From: Verrucomicrobiales bacterium
GTDB lineage: Bacteria; Verrucomicrobiota; Verrucomicrobiia; Verrucomicrobiales; DEV007
Reading direction: 5' to 3'
NCBI GenBank assembly: GCA_012960505.1
Contig: DUBC01000036.1
Location: forward strand, 1-64,000
DNA: 64,000 nucleotides
A program made the translations under genes and the position numbers. Shown piece after piece: positions 1-8,685 of this stretch. The notes under the pieces are model-generated. The model was not told the DNA's origin. It was given only the letters and a program-made list of their open reading frames with translations, and ran no database searches. The number at the start of each line of letters is the position of its first letter. Positions within the stretch are counted from its first letter, which is position 1.

Positions 1-2
1 GC

Positions 3-833
3 GATTCGCTTTTAAATCCAAAATACTCCGGCCCCGGATCGTTCGGGGATGAGGCAGAGGAACCTCAAGCAGAGGAACCTCAAGCAGAGGAACCCCAAGC
101 AGAGGAACCCCAAGCAGAGGAACCAACAGGCCCAGTCAAAGTGGTTGGAATGAGCTCTCCTGCTACTGAAGAAGAGGTCATTGGTCAATTGCCGCAGCCA
201 CAAGAGGATGATTGGATGAAGGATGCATACGAACAGGTCGCTGATGCAGACAGAGCTGCGGAGGTAATGAATGAGTCCCGGAATGAAGTTTCTTCTGTTG
301 AAGCAAACGTCGAACAGACAGTCGAACCGGTTTACCAAGCGCCAGTTGAACCTGTTTATCAGGCGCCGGTTGAACCTCCTCTCATGGCTCCTCAGGTGGC
401 GGTGACGCCGCAATTGTATGCCCAGCAGCAGATGAATCCATATCAAAATGTTCAACCTTACCAACAAATATATTCTGCTCCACCTCCAGCAGGAGCCTAT
501 CCTTATCAACAGGGTATGCCTACATATGCTCCGCCCAATCAACAGGCTCCTGTGGGTCAGCCAAGGGGCATTCCTGGGCTCGCATGGGGAGTCATTGGTT
601 TAATCGGTGGTGCTGCTTTAGCTTTGCTTATTTTTCATTTTATGCCGATAAGCATAGCTGAAAATTTCCGCCCTGATCTTGTAGAAAGAGGTAAGAATCT
701 AGTAAAAATAAGAGGCAAAGCCGCTCAGGTTCAATCGGTCGCTCCAATTGCTCCGGCCGTTCCTGTTTCTCAACAGGAAGAATCGCCAAGTGAGCCAGAG
801 GCTGTCCCGAATTCAGATCCGGAATCTGAATAG
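3..833 (+). CDS. Proline/glutamate-rich single-pass membrane protein, 5' end outside the window
   Basis: The frame is open from the first bases of the window, so the true start lies upstream; the first internal ATG is at 141. The visible part has an acidic Glu-Glu-Pro-Gln-Ala tandem repeat, then a low-complexity stretch rich in Pro, Gln and Tyr with the repeated unit PVEPVYQA, then one hydrophobic helix (coordinates about 580-650, starting near GLAWGVIGLIGGAAL) and a basic then Ser/Pro/Glu-rich tail of about 60 residues. This suggests a protein with a long disordered arm and one membrane anchor. I do not recognise a family and infer no function. It ends at a TAG 10 bases before the convergent peroxiredoxin gene. 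Confidence 0.7.
   Translation, partial: DSLLNPKYSGPGSFGDEAEEPQAEEPQAEEPQAEEPQAEEPTGPVKVVGMSSPATEEEVIGQLPQPQEDDWMKDAYEQVADADRAAEVMNESRNEVSSVEANVEQTVEPVYQAPVEPVYQAPVEPPLMAPQVAVTPQLYAQQQMNPYQNVQPYQQIYSAPPPAGAYPYQQGMPTYAPPNQQAPVGQPRGIPGLAWGVIGLIGGAALALLIFHFMPISIAENFRPDLVERGKNLVKIRGKAAQVQSVAPIAPAVPVSQQEESPSEPEAVPNSDPESE
54..128 (+). repeat. 15-bp tandem repeat coding for EEPQA units
   Basis: Four full copies of the unit gcagaggaacctcaa (third position C/T variation) and a fifth diverged copy lie head to tail. Each unit adds five residues (A-E-E-P-Q) to the disordered arm of the surrounding protein. Copy number of such repeats can change by slippage. Confidence 0.85.
812..830. other. Perfect 7-bp inverted repeat at the 3' end of two convergent genes
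   Basis: TTCAGAT and ATCTGAA are separated by five bases, inside the last codons of the upstream gene and 14 bases beyond the stop of the convergent peroxiredoxin gene. It could form a hairpin in either transcript and help end transcription, but neither side has a clean T-tract directly after the stem, so a terminator call is uncertain. Confidence 0.35.
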
Positions 834-843
834 TGCTGAGAGA

Positions 844-1380
844 TTACTTTTTCTTTGTTAAAGAATCAGCCGCCGCTAACACTTTTTCTGTGTGGGTTTT
901 AGGAGAAACTTTACGGTCGATCCATGCTATTTTCCCATCCTTAATAAGGAAGCTTTCTCTGGCGCATATCTTTGGGGTAAAGAGTTTGATCCCAAAAGCT
1001 TTTACTAGAACTCCTTCAGTATCGGCAATTAGGGGAAATGTGTAATTGTTTTTGTCTTTGAATTTCTTTTGATCTTCGGCTTTGTCCATACTGATACCGA
1101 TGACCTTGATTCCTCTTTTTTTCAAAGATGACATGTTATCCCGCAAACTGCAGGCTTGGGCAGTTCATCCCCCTGTATTTGCTTTCGGATAGAAAAAGAG
1201 CAAGGTTGTTCCTTGCTTGTAATATTTGGCAAGATTAATGGCTTTGCCGGTTTCGTCATTGACGGCTGGGGCTGGAGCATTGGCTCCAACTGCAATGGAA
1301 TCTGCGGCAGTGACTGTAGGGTGTATAGTTAGAGCAGCGAGTATTATAACTGCTTTAAAGGTGAAGCGTGCTTTTTTCAT
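844..1380 (-). CDS. Exported selenocysteine peroxiredoxin (BCP/AhpC-TSA type), UGA read through
   Basis: Reduces hydroperoxides with a peroxidatic residue in a thioredoxin fold. The frame is 178 codons and holds one in-frame TGA at 1165-1167 (codon 72). Before it the protein reads LLFFYPKANTGG, after it TAQACSLRD, which is the BCP active site with the peroxidatic Cys replaced by the UGA and the resolving Cys in place five residues later. The remainder (KVIGISMD, FPLIADTEG) is normal for the family. An N-terminal signal peptide (about residues 1-25) suggests a periplasmic enzyme. A SECIS-like hairpin follows the UGA and selB is encoded about 18 kb away. Without recoding it would look like two broken genes. 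Selenocysteine peroxiredoxins are known in bacteria; the recoding here is inferred from sequence. It is convergent with the upstream gene and divergent from the amidohydrolase gene. Confidence 0.88.
1140..1167 (-). promoter_or_regulatory. Bacterial SECIS element with its UGA codon in the peroxiredoxin mRNA
   Basis: Read on the minus strand, UGA is at 1167-1165. Bases 11-16 after it (CCUGCA, 1154-1149) pair with bases 20-25 (UGCGGG, 1145-1140) to make a 6-bp stem with one G-U pair and a GUU apical loop. The loop begins with G and lies 16 bases past the UGA, which meets the published bacterial SECIS rule (small loop with G in the first two positions, 16-37 bases downstream). Confidence 0.75.
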
Positions 1381-1560
1381 TATTAGACAATTTGTAGAAT
1401 TTTCATCTCTATAGTAAACAAAAAAATAACCTTAAATATGAAATCTATTAAAGCATCGGGAAAATACGGTTTGAGGTACGTTATTTTTTATTTATATGCT
1501 ATATTATCTTTCTTTCTATTTCTTGTGAATTGAATCAAGTTTGTTTGGATAATTAGATCT

Positions 1561-4500
1561 TTGGTTACTACTATTTTACTTGTGCGGTTACTCCCAATAA
1601 TATTTTTTTTCTGCCCTCTTTTATTAACCCAAGGTCAAGAGGGTTTCGCTCCTGTTGAAGGTATTCGGAGTAATGATTCAAGATTGCATGCCTTGATGGG
1701 CGGGGTTGTGGTTAGTTCTCGCGGTGATCTTAAAGCGAATATTATTCTTCGCGATGGTCGCATTGATTCGATTGGTGAAAATGTCATCGCTCCTGAAGGG
1801 TCTAGAGTATGGAATATGGAAGGTAAGCGCATTTATCCTGGTTTTATTGAACCTTGGTTAGAGGGGGAAGTGTCAGATAAATTCACGGGCAGTCATTGGA
1901 ATAAAAAAGTAATGCCTGATCGGAATGCGGCATCATTGATAAGTTTGGATGAGGACAAATTAAAGTTGATGAGAGGCATGGGTTTCAGCGTTGCTCATAC
2001 AGTTCCAAAGGATGGAATCTTTAGAGGCAAGAGCGCACTGTTATTACTTCGTGATGGGGACAGAGGTGAGCAACTACTTAATTCATCAGTGGGTCAAGTT
2101 CTTGACTTCGATCATGGTGGTGGAGGATATCCTTCGTCTTTGATGGGATCCATTGCATTGGTGAGGCAAACTTTATCTGACGCAAAATGGTATCATGAGG
2201 CGATGGCGGCACATCTCAAGCTTCCGTCCAGTGCTGTGCGACCATCTCACAGTCGAGCCTTAAATAAATTAGAATTGACTGACAGATTTCTGTTCGTTGC
2301 TCGAGACGAGCTGGATTATGACCGTATTAAAACAGTGAAAAATGAATTTAAATTGGATGTAGTTGTGAAGGGAAACGGGTATGAATATCGACGTATCAGA
2401 GCATTGAAAGAGCTGGGATGTAATATAATAATGCCTTTGAATTTTCCTACGCTTCCTTCCATTGACGATCCGGCAAAAGCTTTGGATTATTCACTTGAAG
2501 AACTTCAGCATTGGGAATTTGCCCCTTCAGGTCCGGCCTTAGTATCCACAAATGGATTAAAACTTTCTTTTAGTTCACATGGTTTGGATGATCCATTGAA
2601 AAGCTTTTGGAAAAGGATTCGTATTGCAGTTAAACGTGGAATGGATCCTAATTATGCGCTCCAAGCATTGACTTCAATCCCCGCCAAAACACTAGGGATA
2701 GATGATAGGTGTGGAGATTTGGTGACTGGAAAATTTGCGAATCTTGTAGTTTCAGAAGGGGATCTATTTTTGGATGATCAATCAAAAATACATACGACTT
2801 GGGTCGACGGGATTCCTTACCTTAAGGAATTGAGTCCCGAGTTGAAGGTTTCTGGTCGTTGGGAAATTAGTGGTTTTGGGGATAAAGAGTCAATTATATG
2901 GGAAATACCTGAAGGTAAAAAAATCAAGGTGAAATACGGAGAGGGTAAAGAATTTTCTGGTGAATGGAAATTAGGGAGGCTCCTCCTGTTCCCACCTTCA
3001 GCAATTTTAGGAGAAAAAAAAGGCAATGCTCGTTTGTCGGCATCCTTTAATTCTGAAGAGAAGACTTTGAGCGGAGTAGGAGTGCTATCATCAGGAAAGA
3101 CACTTTGGTGGAACGCTAAGCGTGTCGAAGGAATTAAAGACAAAAAGAAAGAAGAGGAAAAGAAATCTGAAATTGAGGATGATGTACCTGGTCTTGAGTT
3201 TTCTTCCTATCCGGCTGGAGCTTATGGTGTAAGAAATCTTCCTTTAAAACTTTCTGAAAGGATTCTTTTTAAAGGTGCTACAATATGGACTAGTGCCGAT
3301 CAAGGGATTGTCAAAGAAGCCGATCTGTTAATCGATAAGGGGCGAATTGTCTCTATTGGAAAGGATCTTTCTCTTCCCGAGGGGGTCAAAGAAATAAATG
3401 CGTCAGGTAAGCATATCACTCCCGGACTAATTGATTGCCATTCTCATAGTGCTATTAGCAGGGGAGTGAATGAAGGAACTCATGCCGTTACTGTGGAAGT
3501 GAGAATCGGGGACTCTCTTGATCCTACTGATATTTCATTGTATCGGCAGCTTGCTGGTGGGTTGACGACTGCAAATTTATTGCATGGCTCTGCTAACCCT
3601 ATGGGGGGGCAGAACCAAGTTATTAAATTGCGGTGGGGTTCGGATCCTGACGGCTTAAGATTTGTTGGGGCAAAGCCTGGTGTCAAATTTGCTTTGGGTG
3701 AAAATGTTAAGCAATCAAATTGGGGTGATAATAACACAACGCGTTACCCTCAAACCCGCATGGGCGTCGAGCAGATCATGAAAGACACCTTTATTGCTGC
3801 TTCTGAGTACCGAAAGGATAAAATAAAAGCAGCTAAAGAGAACCGTCCCCATAGAAGAAATTATCGATTAGAGGCGGTTTTAGAAATATTAGATGGTGAT
3901 AGAATTGTTCATATTCATTCATACCGGCAGGATGAAATATTAATGTTTGTAAGGCTCGCTCAAAAGTTTGGCTTTGTTGTAGGAACTTTCCAGCATGTGT
4001 TAGAAGGCTATAAGGTAGCTGATGCTATTGCTGAGATTGGTGCAGGAGGTTCCACTTTCAGTGATTGGTGGGCATATAAATTTGAAGTATATGATGCGAT
4101 TCCATATAATGCGTCATTGATGAGTAAGGTGGGGGTCGTTACTTCATTCAACTCTGATAATAGTGAGCTTGCATGTCGAATGAATATAGAGGCAGCAAAG
4201 GCAGTCAAGTATGGTGAGGTTTCAGAAGAGGAGGCCCTGAAATTTGTTACCATTAATCCGGCAAAACAACTTCGAATTGATAGTAAAGTTGGTTCATTAG
4301 AGCCAGGAAAGGATGCTGACTTTGTTATTTGGAATGGGCATCCGCTTTCTACTTATTCTAAAGCGGAGCAAACTTGGATAGAGGGGGTGATTTATTTTGA
4401 TCTCGAGACCGATAGCATTTTGCGCAAAAGAGCCATCAATGAAAGAGCGAGATTAGTGAACAAAGTAATCTCGCAGAAAATTAAAGAACCAGAGGATGAT

Positions 4501-4671
4501 TCAAAAAATGATAAAAGTAGTAATTCAAAAGAAGAGACTGCTCAGTTATCTAAAAGGCCGAGATGGTTGCCAGTAATGTTAAAGTCTTGCACTACAATTA
4601 CTAGAGGATTGTATCATAACGGGAAGAGTTTACACACATGTACTAGCGGGAAGTGCTGTCAATCTAATTAA
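1561..4671 (+). CDS. Large exported amidohydrolase with a degenerate N-terminal and an intact C-terminal domain
   Basis: A metal-dependent hydrolase of the imidazolonepropionase/dihydroorotase-like superfamily, 1036 residues, with an N-terminal signal peptide. Residues about 40-420 form a first amidohydrolase-like domain that lacks the HxH metal motif at the expected place (it reads GKRIYPGFIEP). Residues about 575-960 form a second domain with the motif DCHSHS (His near 626 and 628), further histidines in HIHSYRQDE (about 783) and FQHVLEG (about 811), and an acidic metal site in FNSDNSEL (about 864). A charged linker (KDKKKEEEKKSE) joins them. The tail is Cys-rich (CTSGKCC). The start is TTG at 1561; GTG at 1582 is an alternative. 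The substrate is unknown; a peptide- or cyclic-amide-like compound is plausible. The next gene starts one base after the stop. Confidence 0.85.
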   Translation: MVTTILLVRLLPIIFFFCPLLLTQGQEGFAPVEGIRSNDSRLHALMGGVVVSSRGDLKANIILRDGRIDSIGENVIAPEGSRVWNMEGKRIYPGFIEPWLEGEVSDKFTGSHWNKKVMPDRNAASLISLDEDKLKLMRGMGFSVAHTVPKDGIFRGKSALLLLRDGDRGEQLLNSSVGQVLDFDHGGGGYPSSLMGSIALVRQTLSDAKWYHEAMAAHLKLPSSAVRPSHSRALNKLELTDRFLFVARDELDYDRIKTVKNEFKLDVVVKGNGYEYRRIRALKELGCNIIMPLNFPTLPSIDDPAKALDYSLEELQHWEFAPSGPALVSTNGLKLSFSSHGLDDPLKSFWKRIRIAVKRGMDPNYALQALTSIPAKTLGIDDRCGDLVTGKFANLVVSEGDLFLDDQSKIHTTWVDGIPYLKELSPELKVSGRWEISGFGDKESIIWEIPEGKKIKVKYGEGKEFSGEWKLGRLLLFPPSAILGEKKGNARLSASFNSEEKTLSGVGVLSSGKTLWWNAKRVEGIKDKKKEEEKKSEIEDDVPGLEFSSYPAGAYGVRNLPLKLSERILFKGATIWTSADQGIVKEADLLIDKGRIVSIGKDLSLPEGVKEINASGKHITPGLIDCHSHSAISRGVNEGTHAVTVEVRIGDSLDPTDISLYRQLAGGLTTANLLHGSANPMGGQNQVIKLRWGSDPDGLRFVGAKPGVKFALGENVKQSNWGDNNTTRYPQTRMGVEQIMKDTFIAASEYRKDKIKAAKENRPHRRNYRLEAVLEILDGDRIVHIHSYRQDEILMFVRLAQKFGFVVGTFQHVLEGYKVADAIAEIGAGGSTFSDWWAYKFEVYDAIPYNASLMSKVGVVTSFNSDNSELACRMNIEAAKAVKYGEVSEEEALKFVTINPAKQLRIDSKVGSLEPGKDADFVIWNGHPLSTYSKAEQTWIEGVIYFDLETDSILRKRAINERARLVNKVISQKIKEPEDDSKNDKSSNSKEETAQLSKRPRWLPVMLKSCTTITRGLYHNGKSLHTCTSGKCCQSN

Positions 4672-4672
4672 A

Positions 4673-6013
4673 ATGAGAAACTGTTTTATATTGTACTTAA
4701 TATGGTTGGGACATTTGGCAATTGTATTTGCGAATGACAATGTGCCATCGCTGAAACCGACAGGAACATTAGTTTTTAGTGAGGCGACCATTCATCCTGT
4801 CAGTTCTGATTCCTTTATTGGGTCAATGTTTATTGAAGATGGGAAGATAAAGAAGATCGAAAGAGCTAATCCGGATAAGCCAATCAAAGAACGTAAATCA
4901 GTGAAGGTAATTAATTGTTTGGGGAGGCATATCTATCCGGGAATGATCGCATCAAATACAGTCCTTGGGTTAACAGAAATTAGGGCCGTTAGGGCAACTA
5001 GAGATATGATTGAGTTTGGAGATATTAATCCGAATGTGAGAGCTGAGGTTACAGTGAATCCCGACAGTGAATTGTTGCCGGTTACACGCAGTAACGGAGT
5101 CCTTCATGTTTTGAGCGTGCCTCAAAGTAATGGATTAATTGCTGGACAGTCAGCTTTGATGAAGTTGGACGGTTGGACTTGGGAGGAAATGACAGTAAAA
5201 TCTTCTGTTGGTATGCATTTGCGCTGGCCGAATGTTCCTGATCCTGGGAGGGCTCTAAACGCAAAGCAGAAGAAGGCTCTTAAAGAAGCTTCCGATAAGA
5301 CGAAATTGCAGTTAAAAAGACTCGAAGAGAGCTTCAATAATGCCAGAGCTTATTTAAATGCAAAGAAGGTAGGGAACTTATTGAAAAAGACTGACTTGAG
5401 ATGGGAAGCAATGAAAGGTGTGTTGTCAGGTTCTGTGCCGATATATGTTCACGTTAATAGATTATTCGAAATTCAAGAAGCCGTTAAATTCGCCCTTGAG
5501 CAGAAGGTAAAGATTGTAATAGTCGGAGGTTCTGATGCGTGGAGAGCGATCCCGCTGTTAAAGAAACATAATGTTTCAGTCATTATTAGTCCTGTGAATT
5601 CTCTTCCAGGAAGACGCTGGGAGAATTATGACACGCCGATGGTCAATCCAGTTAAACTTCAACGCGCCGGTGTAAGATTTTGCATTGCGGGTCGTGGAGG
5701 ATCTATGGACGCACCTCATGAGAGGAATTTACCTTATCAGGCTGCTAGGGCGGCTGCATTTGGATTGCCTAGAGAAGAAGCATTGAAATCAGTGACCCTT
5801 TATCCGGCACAGATTCTAGGAGTTGATGACAGGCTTGGATCTTTGGAAGAGGGAAAGAATGCTACTTTCATAATAACTTCTGGAGATCCTTTAGAGGTAA
5901 CTACAAAAATATTTAATGCTTACATTGGTGGCCGACCAATAGACATGTCGAACAAGCAGACTCGGTTATACGAAAAGTATAAAAAGAAATATCTACAAAA
6001 AAATAGAGGTTAA
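4673..6013 (+). CDS. Amidohydrolase-like exported protein lacking metal ligands
   Basis: 446 residues with a signal peptide (about 1-21) and an amidohydrolase-type fold: a small beta-rich opening, the motif GRHIYPGMIAS where active relatives have a PGxxDxHxH motif, and the closing PAQILGVDDRLGSLEEGK typical of the family. The metal-binding HxH is missing, so it is probably not a standard hydrolase itself. It resembles the degenerate N-terminal half of the preceding protein. Separation by one base means the two are almost certainly co-translated and may form a heteromeric complex (inference). Confidence 0.82.
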   Translation: MRNCFILYLIWLGHLAIVFANDNVPSLKPTGTLVFSEATIHPVSSDSFIGSMFIEDGKIKKIERANPDKPIKERKSVKVINCLGRHIYPGMIASNTVLGLTEIRAVRATRDMIEFGDINPNVRAEVTVNPDSELLPVTRSNGVLHVLSVPQSNGLIAGQSALMKLDGWTWEEMTVKSSVGMHLRWPNVPDPGRALNAKQKKALKEASDKTKLQLKRLEESFNNARAYLNAKKVGNLLKKTDLRWEAMKGVLSGSVPIYVHVNRLFEIQEAVKFALEQKVKIVIVGGSDAWRAIPLLKKHNVSVIISPVNSLPGRRWENYDTPMVNPVKLQRAGVRFCIAGRGGSMDAPHERNLPYQAARAAAFGLPREEALKSVTLYPAQILGVDDRLGSLEEGKNATFIITSGDPLEVTTKIFNAYIGGRPIDMSNKQTRLYEKYKKKYLQKNRG

Positions 6014-6025
6014 GTAGAGTTCTAA

Positions 6026-7144
6026 TTAGAGTGATATCCTTTTACACTCTTCATCTGATTGAGATCCCTTTTCAAGAATTCTCATGCATTCGACGCCATC
6101 AAAGAAATTTGGATGTATTGATTCTTTGCGTGCAATTGCGTTTAAAAAATCTGCTGCGGCGTGCGCAAATGTGTGTTCATATCCGATGATATGACCCGGA
6201 GGCCACCAATTCCCTGCATATTCGTGGGAGGGATCTGTCACGAGGATTTTTCTAAATCCTTGTTCTTCTTGTGTATCGGAAGATGAAAAATATTCTAATT
6301 CATTCATTCTTTCTAGATCGAAAACGACACTCCCTTTGCTGCCGTTGATTTCAAATTGATTTCTATTCTTTCGTCCGCTGGCATACCGCGTGCATTCGAA
6401 TGAACCCACGGCACCATTTTTGAATTCAACTGCCATGAGTGAAGCGTCATCGACCGTGACTTCTTCTTTATTTGAATCGCCCGATGGGCGCTCATTAACA
6501 AATTTTGGTTTAATGCAAGAAATTGATGAAACTTCACCAATGAGATAACGTGCAAGATCAATGCAATGGGACCCAAGGTCAATGTGGGGTCCTCCACCCG
6601 AATGCTCATGCTGTAATTGCCATCTCATTGGCGCTTCAGGATTGGCAAGCCAGTCCTGTTGATAGGTGCTCCGCCAATGATATAGCTTACCGAGTTTGTC
6701 ATCTTCAATAAGTTTCTTTGCGAGCCTTACTGCAGGGCATCTTCGATAATTGTGATTGAGGTAATGTGTGATGTTGGCTTCCTCTGCAGATTTAAGCATC
6801 GATTCAGCTTGTCCTAGATTTAGAGCGAAGGGTTTTTCACAGAAAATATGCTTACCATTTTTAGCAGCAGCAATTGCCATGTCGTGATGCAGATATGTTG
6901 GAGTGGCTATGTCAACAATGTCGATATCGTCTCGATTAATAACATTTTCCCAGTCAGTAGAGATTTCCTCCCATCCCCATTTATTGGCAAATTTATTGAG
7001 TTCATTTTCATTACGACCACATGCGACTTTCAGTATTGGTGCAGCGTCGAGGTCAAAAAACTTCTCTGCTTGTTTCCAGCCATTCGAGTGGGCCCTTCCC
7101 ATGAATTGATGCCCTATGATCGCAATGTTTAGAGGTTTAGGCAT
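6026..7144 (-). CDS. Gfo/Idh/MocA family NAD(P)-dependent oxidoreductase
   Basis: Family members oxidise or reduce sugars and sugar derivatives with NAD(P). The 372-residue protein opens with the Rossmann motif IAIIGHQFMGRAHSNG (residues 7-22), has the conserved EKP triad at 103-105, and continues with the family C-terminal alpha/beta domain containing the PHIDLGSHCIDLARY active-site helix. No signal peptide is visible, so it is probably cytoplasmic. It converges on the amidohydrolase gene and is followed on the same strand upstream by an exported protease. The exact substrate cannot be told from sequence; sulfatases nearby suggest a polysaccharide-derived sugar (inference). Confidence 0.88.
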   Translation of the reverse strand: MPKPLNIAIIGHQFMGRAHSNGWKQAEKFFDLDAAPILKVACGRNENELNKFANKWGWEEISTDWENVINRDDIDIVDIATPTYLHHDMAIAAAKNGKHIFCEKPFALNLGQAESMLKSAEEANITHYLNHNYRRCPAVRLAKKLIEDDKLGKLYHWRSTYQQDWLANPEAPMRWQLQHEHSGGGPHIDLGSHCIDLARYLIGEVSSISCIKPKFVNERPSGDSNKEEVTVDDASLMAVEFKNGAVGSFECTRYASGRKNRNQFEINGSKGSVVFDLERMNELEYFSSSDTQEEQGFRKILVTDPSHEYAGNWWPPGHIIGYEHTFAHAAADFLNAIARKESIHPNFFDGVECMRILEKGSQSDEECKRISL

Positions 7145-7199
7145 GGGATTATTGTGAGTAATTAAATTGTTTAAATAAACTAGAGTTCAATGAGAGTAG

Positions 7200-8636
7200 T
7201 TATTTTGTGTAATAAACTTCTTGGGGGATTTGTTGAGAGCTTATGTTTGGCCCTTCATAGGAAACATCTAGTTTCTGATCGCCGCTATTTTCAAAGAAAG
7301 TAATACTAATTGGATGCATTCCAGCCCTTAGACGTATCAGTCCAATCGCGCTTATCACTCCATGCAGGCCATCATTATCCACAAGGAGTTGATCGCCTAT
7401 TGATAGTTGGCTTCCGTCATCAGAGGACAGCTTAAAAGTGTATAATCCCTCGTCTTTAATTTTTATAAATCCGGTAAAGCGCAAGCCGTAATCTTCACCA
7501 CCTTCAGAAACGAATGCTTGTTCTGTAGGTATTTTAACAATGCCTTCCTTTACTTTTTCTAATGAATTGAAGTCCGGTAATTTATTCCATTTTCCAGAAA
7601 ATGCTTCGAAATGTATTCCTGGTTTCATCCCTTCTTCAGGGACAGGCGCTAGTAGTTCTAATTCTGATAATATTAGTCTTAATTTTCTCTTTTCTTTTTC
7701 GTGGATGTATTCGATTTCGAGAGCTTCTTTAGGGCTCCTATCAATTAGGGTGAATAAATATTCGAACCCATTCTTGATTAAGGATTCATCAATTTTCGTT
7801 ATGATATCACCTGCAACTAAACCTGTTTTTTGTGCGGGGGATCTATCTGCTACTGATAAAATCTTAGCAGTTGGTCCATACATATCAATTTCGACTCCGA
7901 TCCAGAACCCGTACCGCAATTCTGGGGATAGCATTCGTGGAAAAACTTCCCTGACTCTGTCAATCGCGATTGCAAAATTTATATTCTCGGAGCCGAGTTG
8001 CTTTGATGTGATGGTTCCTATGTGTTCCCCTAGTGCATTAATTAAAGGTCCTCCGGAATTTCCACCACTCACAGCGGCGCTAGTCTGTATCATCCAAGGA
8101 AGAAAAGCTGATCCTGTAGAGGTGGAGCGATTAATGCCACTTATTATTCCTGTGGAAACTGAATGATTTAAACCTCCTGGGTTACCAATCGTTAAGATTG
8201 CTTCGCCAAGCATTAGATCATTACTTCGGCCGATTGGAAGAGGTTGCAAAGGGCTCTCAGCATCAATTTTTATTATTGCTAAGTCTTCTGAGCTCATTCT
8301 GGCAATTGTTTTAAATGGTAAAGGGGGTCTTCCATATAAAATTGCATTACCTTGTATGATTCCACTTATGACGTGATCATTGGTTAGAAGATACCCTGAT
8401 TCATGAATCACAGAAGCGCTTCCAGCTTGCACATTGTAGATTCCGGGCGTTCCTGATTCTTTAAATGTCTGAATGGAGGCGACCGAAGGGAGTGATTTTT
8501 TGATTATCTGAACGGTTTTAGTGATTCGTTCTGGAGCCGGATCTGCTACTACTTCCTGGCCTGAACCCGATATCATGTATGCAGTGTGCGCAACAAAAAA
8601 TATGAGGATGTTTTTTTTGTGAGAATGATAGTGCAT
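7200..8636 (-). CDS. Exported trypsin-like (HtrA) protease with PDZ and PA14 domains
   Basis: 478 residues. After a signal peptide comes a trypsin-like domain with the triad His88 (NDHVISG), Asp118 (SSEDLAII) and Ser194 (SGGNSGGPL), then a PDZ domain (about 243-325, SPAQKTGLVAGDIITKI), then a PA14 domain (about 335-478, GLYTFKLSSDDGSQLSI). HtrA proteases degrade or refold damaged envelope proteins; PA14 domains often bind glycans. The usual second PDZ is replaced here by PA14, which may direct the protease to carbohydrate-coated surfaces or matrix (inference). Catalytic residues are all present, so it should be active. Confidence 0.9.
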   Translation of the reverse strand: MHYHSHKKNILIFFVAHTAYMISGSGQEVVADPAPERITKTVQIIKKSLPSVASIQTFKESGTPGIYNVQAGSASVIHESGYLLTNDHVISGIIQGNAILYGRPPLPFKTIARMSSEDLAIIKIDAESPLQPLPIGRSNDLMLGEAILTIGNPGGLNHSVSTGIISGINRSTSTGSAFLPWMIQTSAAVSGGNSGGPLINALGEHIGTITSKQLGSENINFAIAIDRVREVFPRMLSPELRYGFWIGVEIDMYGPTAKILSVADRSPAQKTGLVAGDIITKIDESLIKNGFEYLFTLIDRSPKEALEIEYIHEKEKRKLRLILSELELLAPVPEEGMKPGIHFEAFSGKWNKLPDFNSLEKVKEGIVKIPTEQAFVSEGGEDYGLRFTGFIKIKDEGLYTFKLSSDDGSQLSIGDQLLVDNDGLHGVISAIGLIRLRAGMHPISITFFENSGDQKLDVSYEGPNISSQQIPQEVYYTK

Positions 8637-8685
8637 TATTTTCTCTGGGAATTATATAATTTTCTAGGATGCGGATCAGTGTTTT

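Noticed and set aside
12-542. Long open frame on the minus strand, rich in Leu, Arg and Phe
   Set aside because: It is the antisense of a repetitive coding region; the composition mirrors the plus-strand repeats.
844-1380. Peroxiredoxin as a pseudogene with a nonsense mutation
   Set aside because: The stop is UGA exactly at the catalytic Cys position, a SECIS-like hairpin follows, and selB is present. No other damage is seen.
1471-1500. Sigma-70-like promoter (TTGAGG, 18 bases, TATGCT) before the amidohydrolase gene
   Set aside because: Such weak matches occur often in this AT-rich sequence and nothing else supports it.
6030-6055. Terminator between convergent amidohydrolase-like and oxidoreductase genes
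   Set aside because: The 5-base stem (GAGTG/CACTC) is too short and has no T-tract.
7540-8166. 208-codon open frame on the plus strand inside the protease gene
   Set aside because: Antisense to a gene with intact catalytic motifs, no family features.
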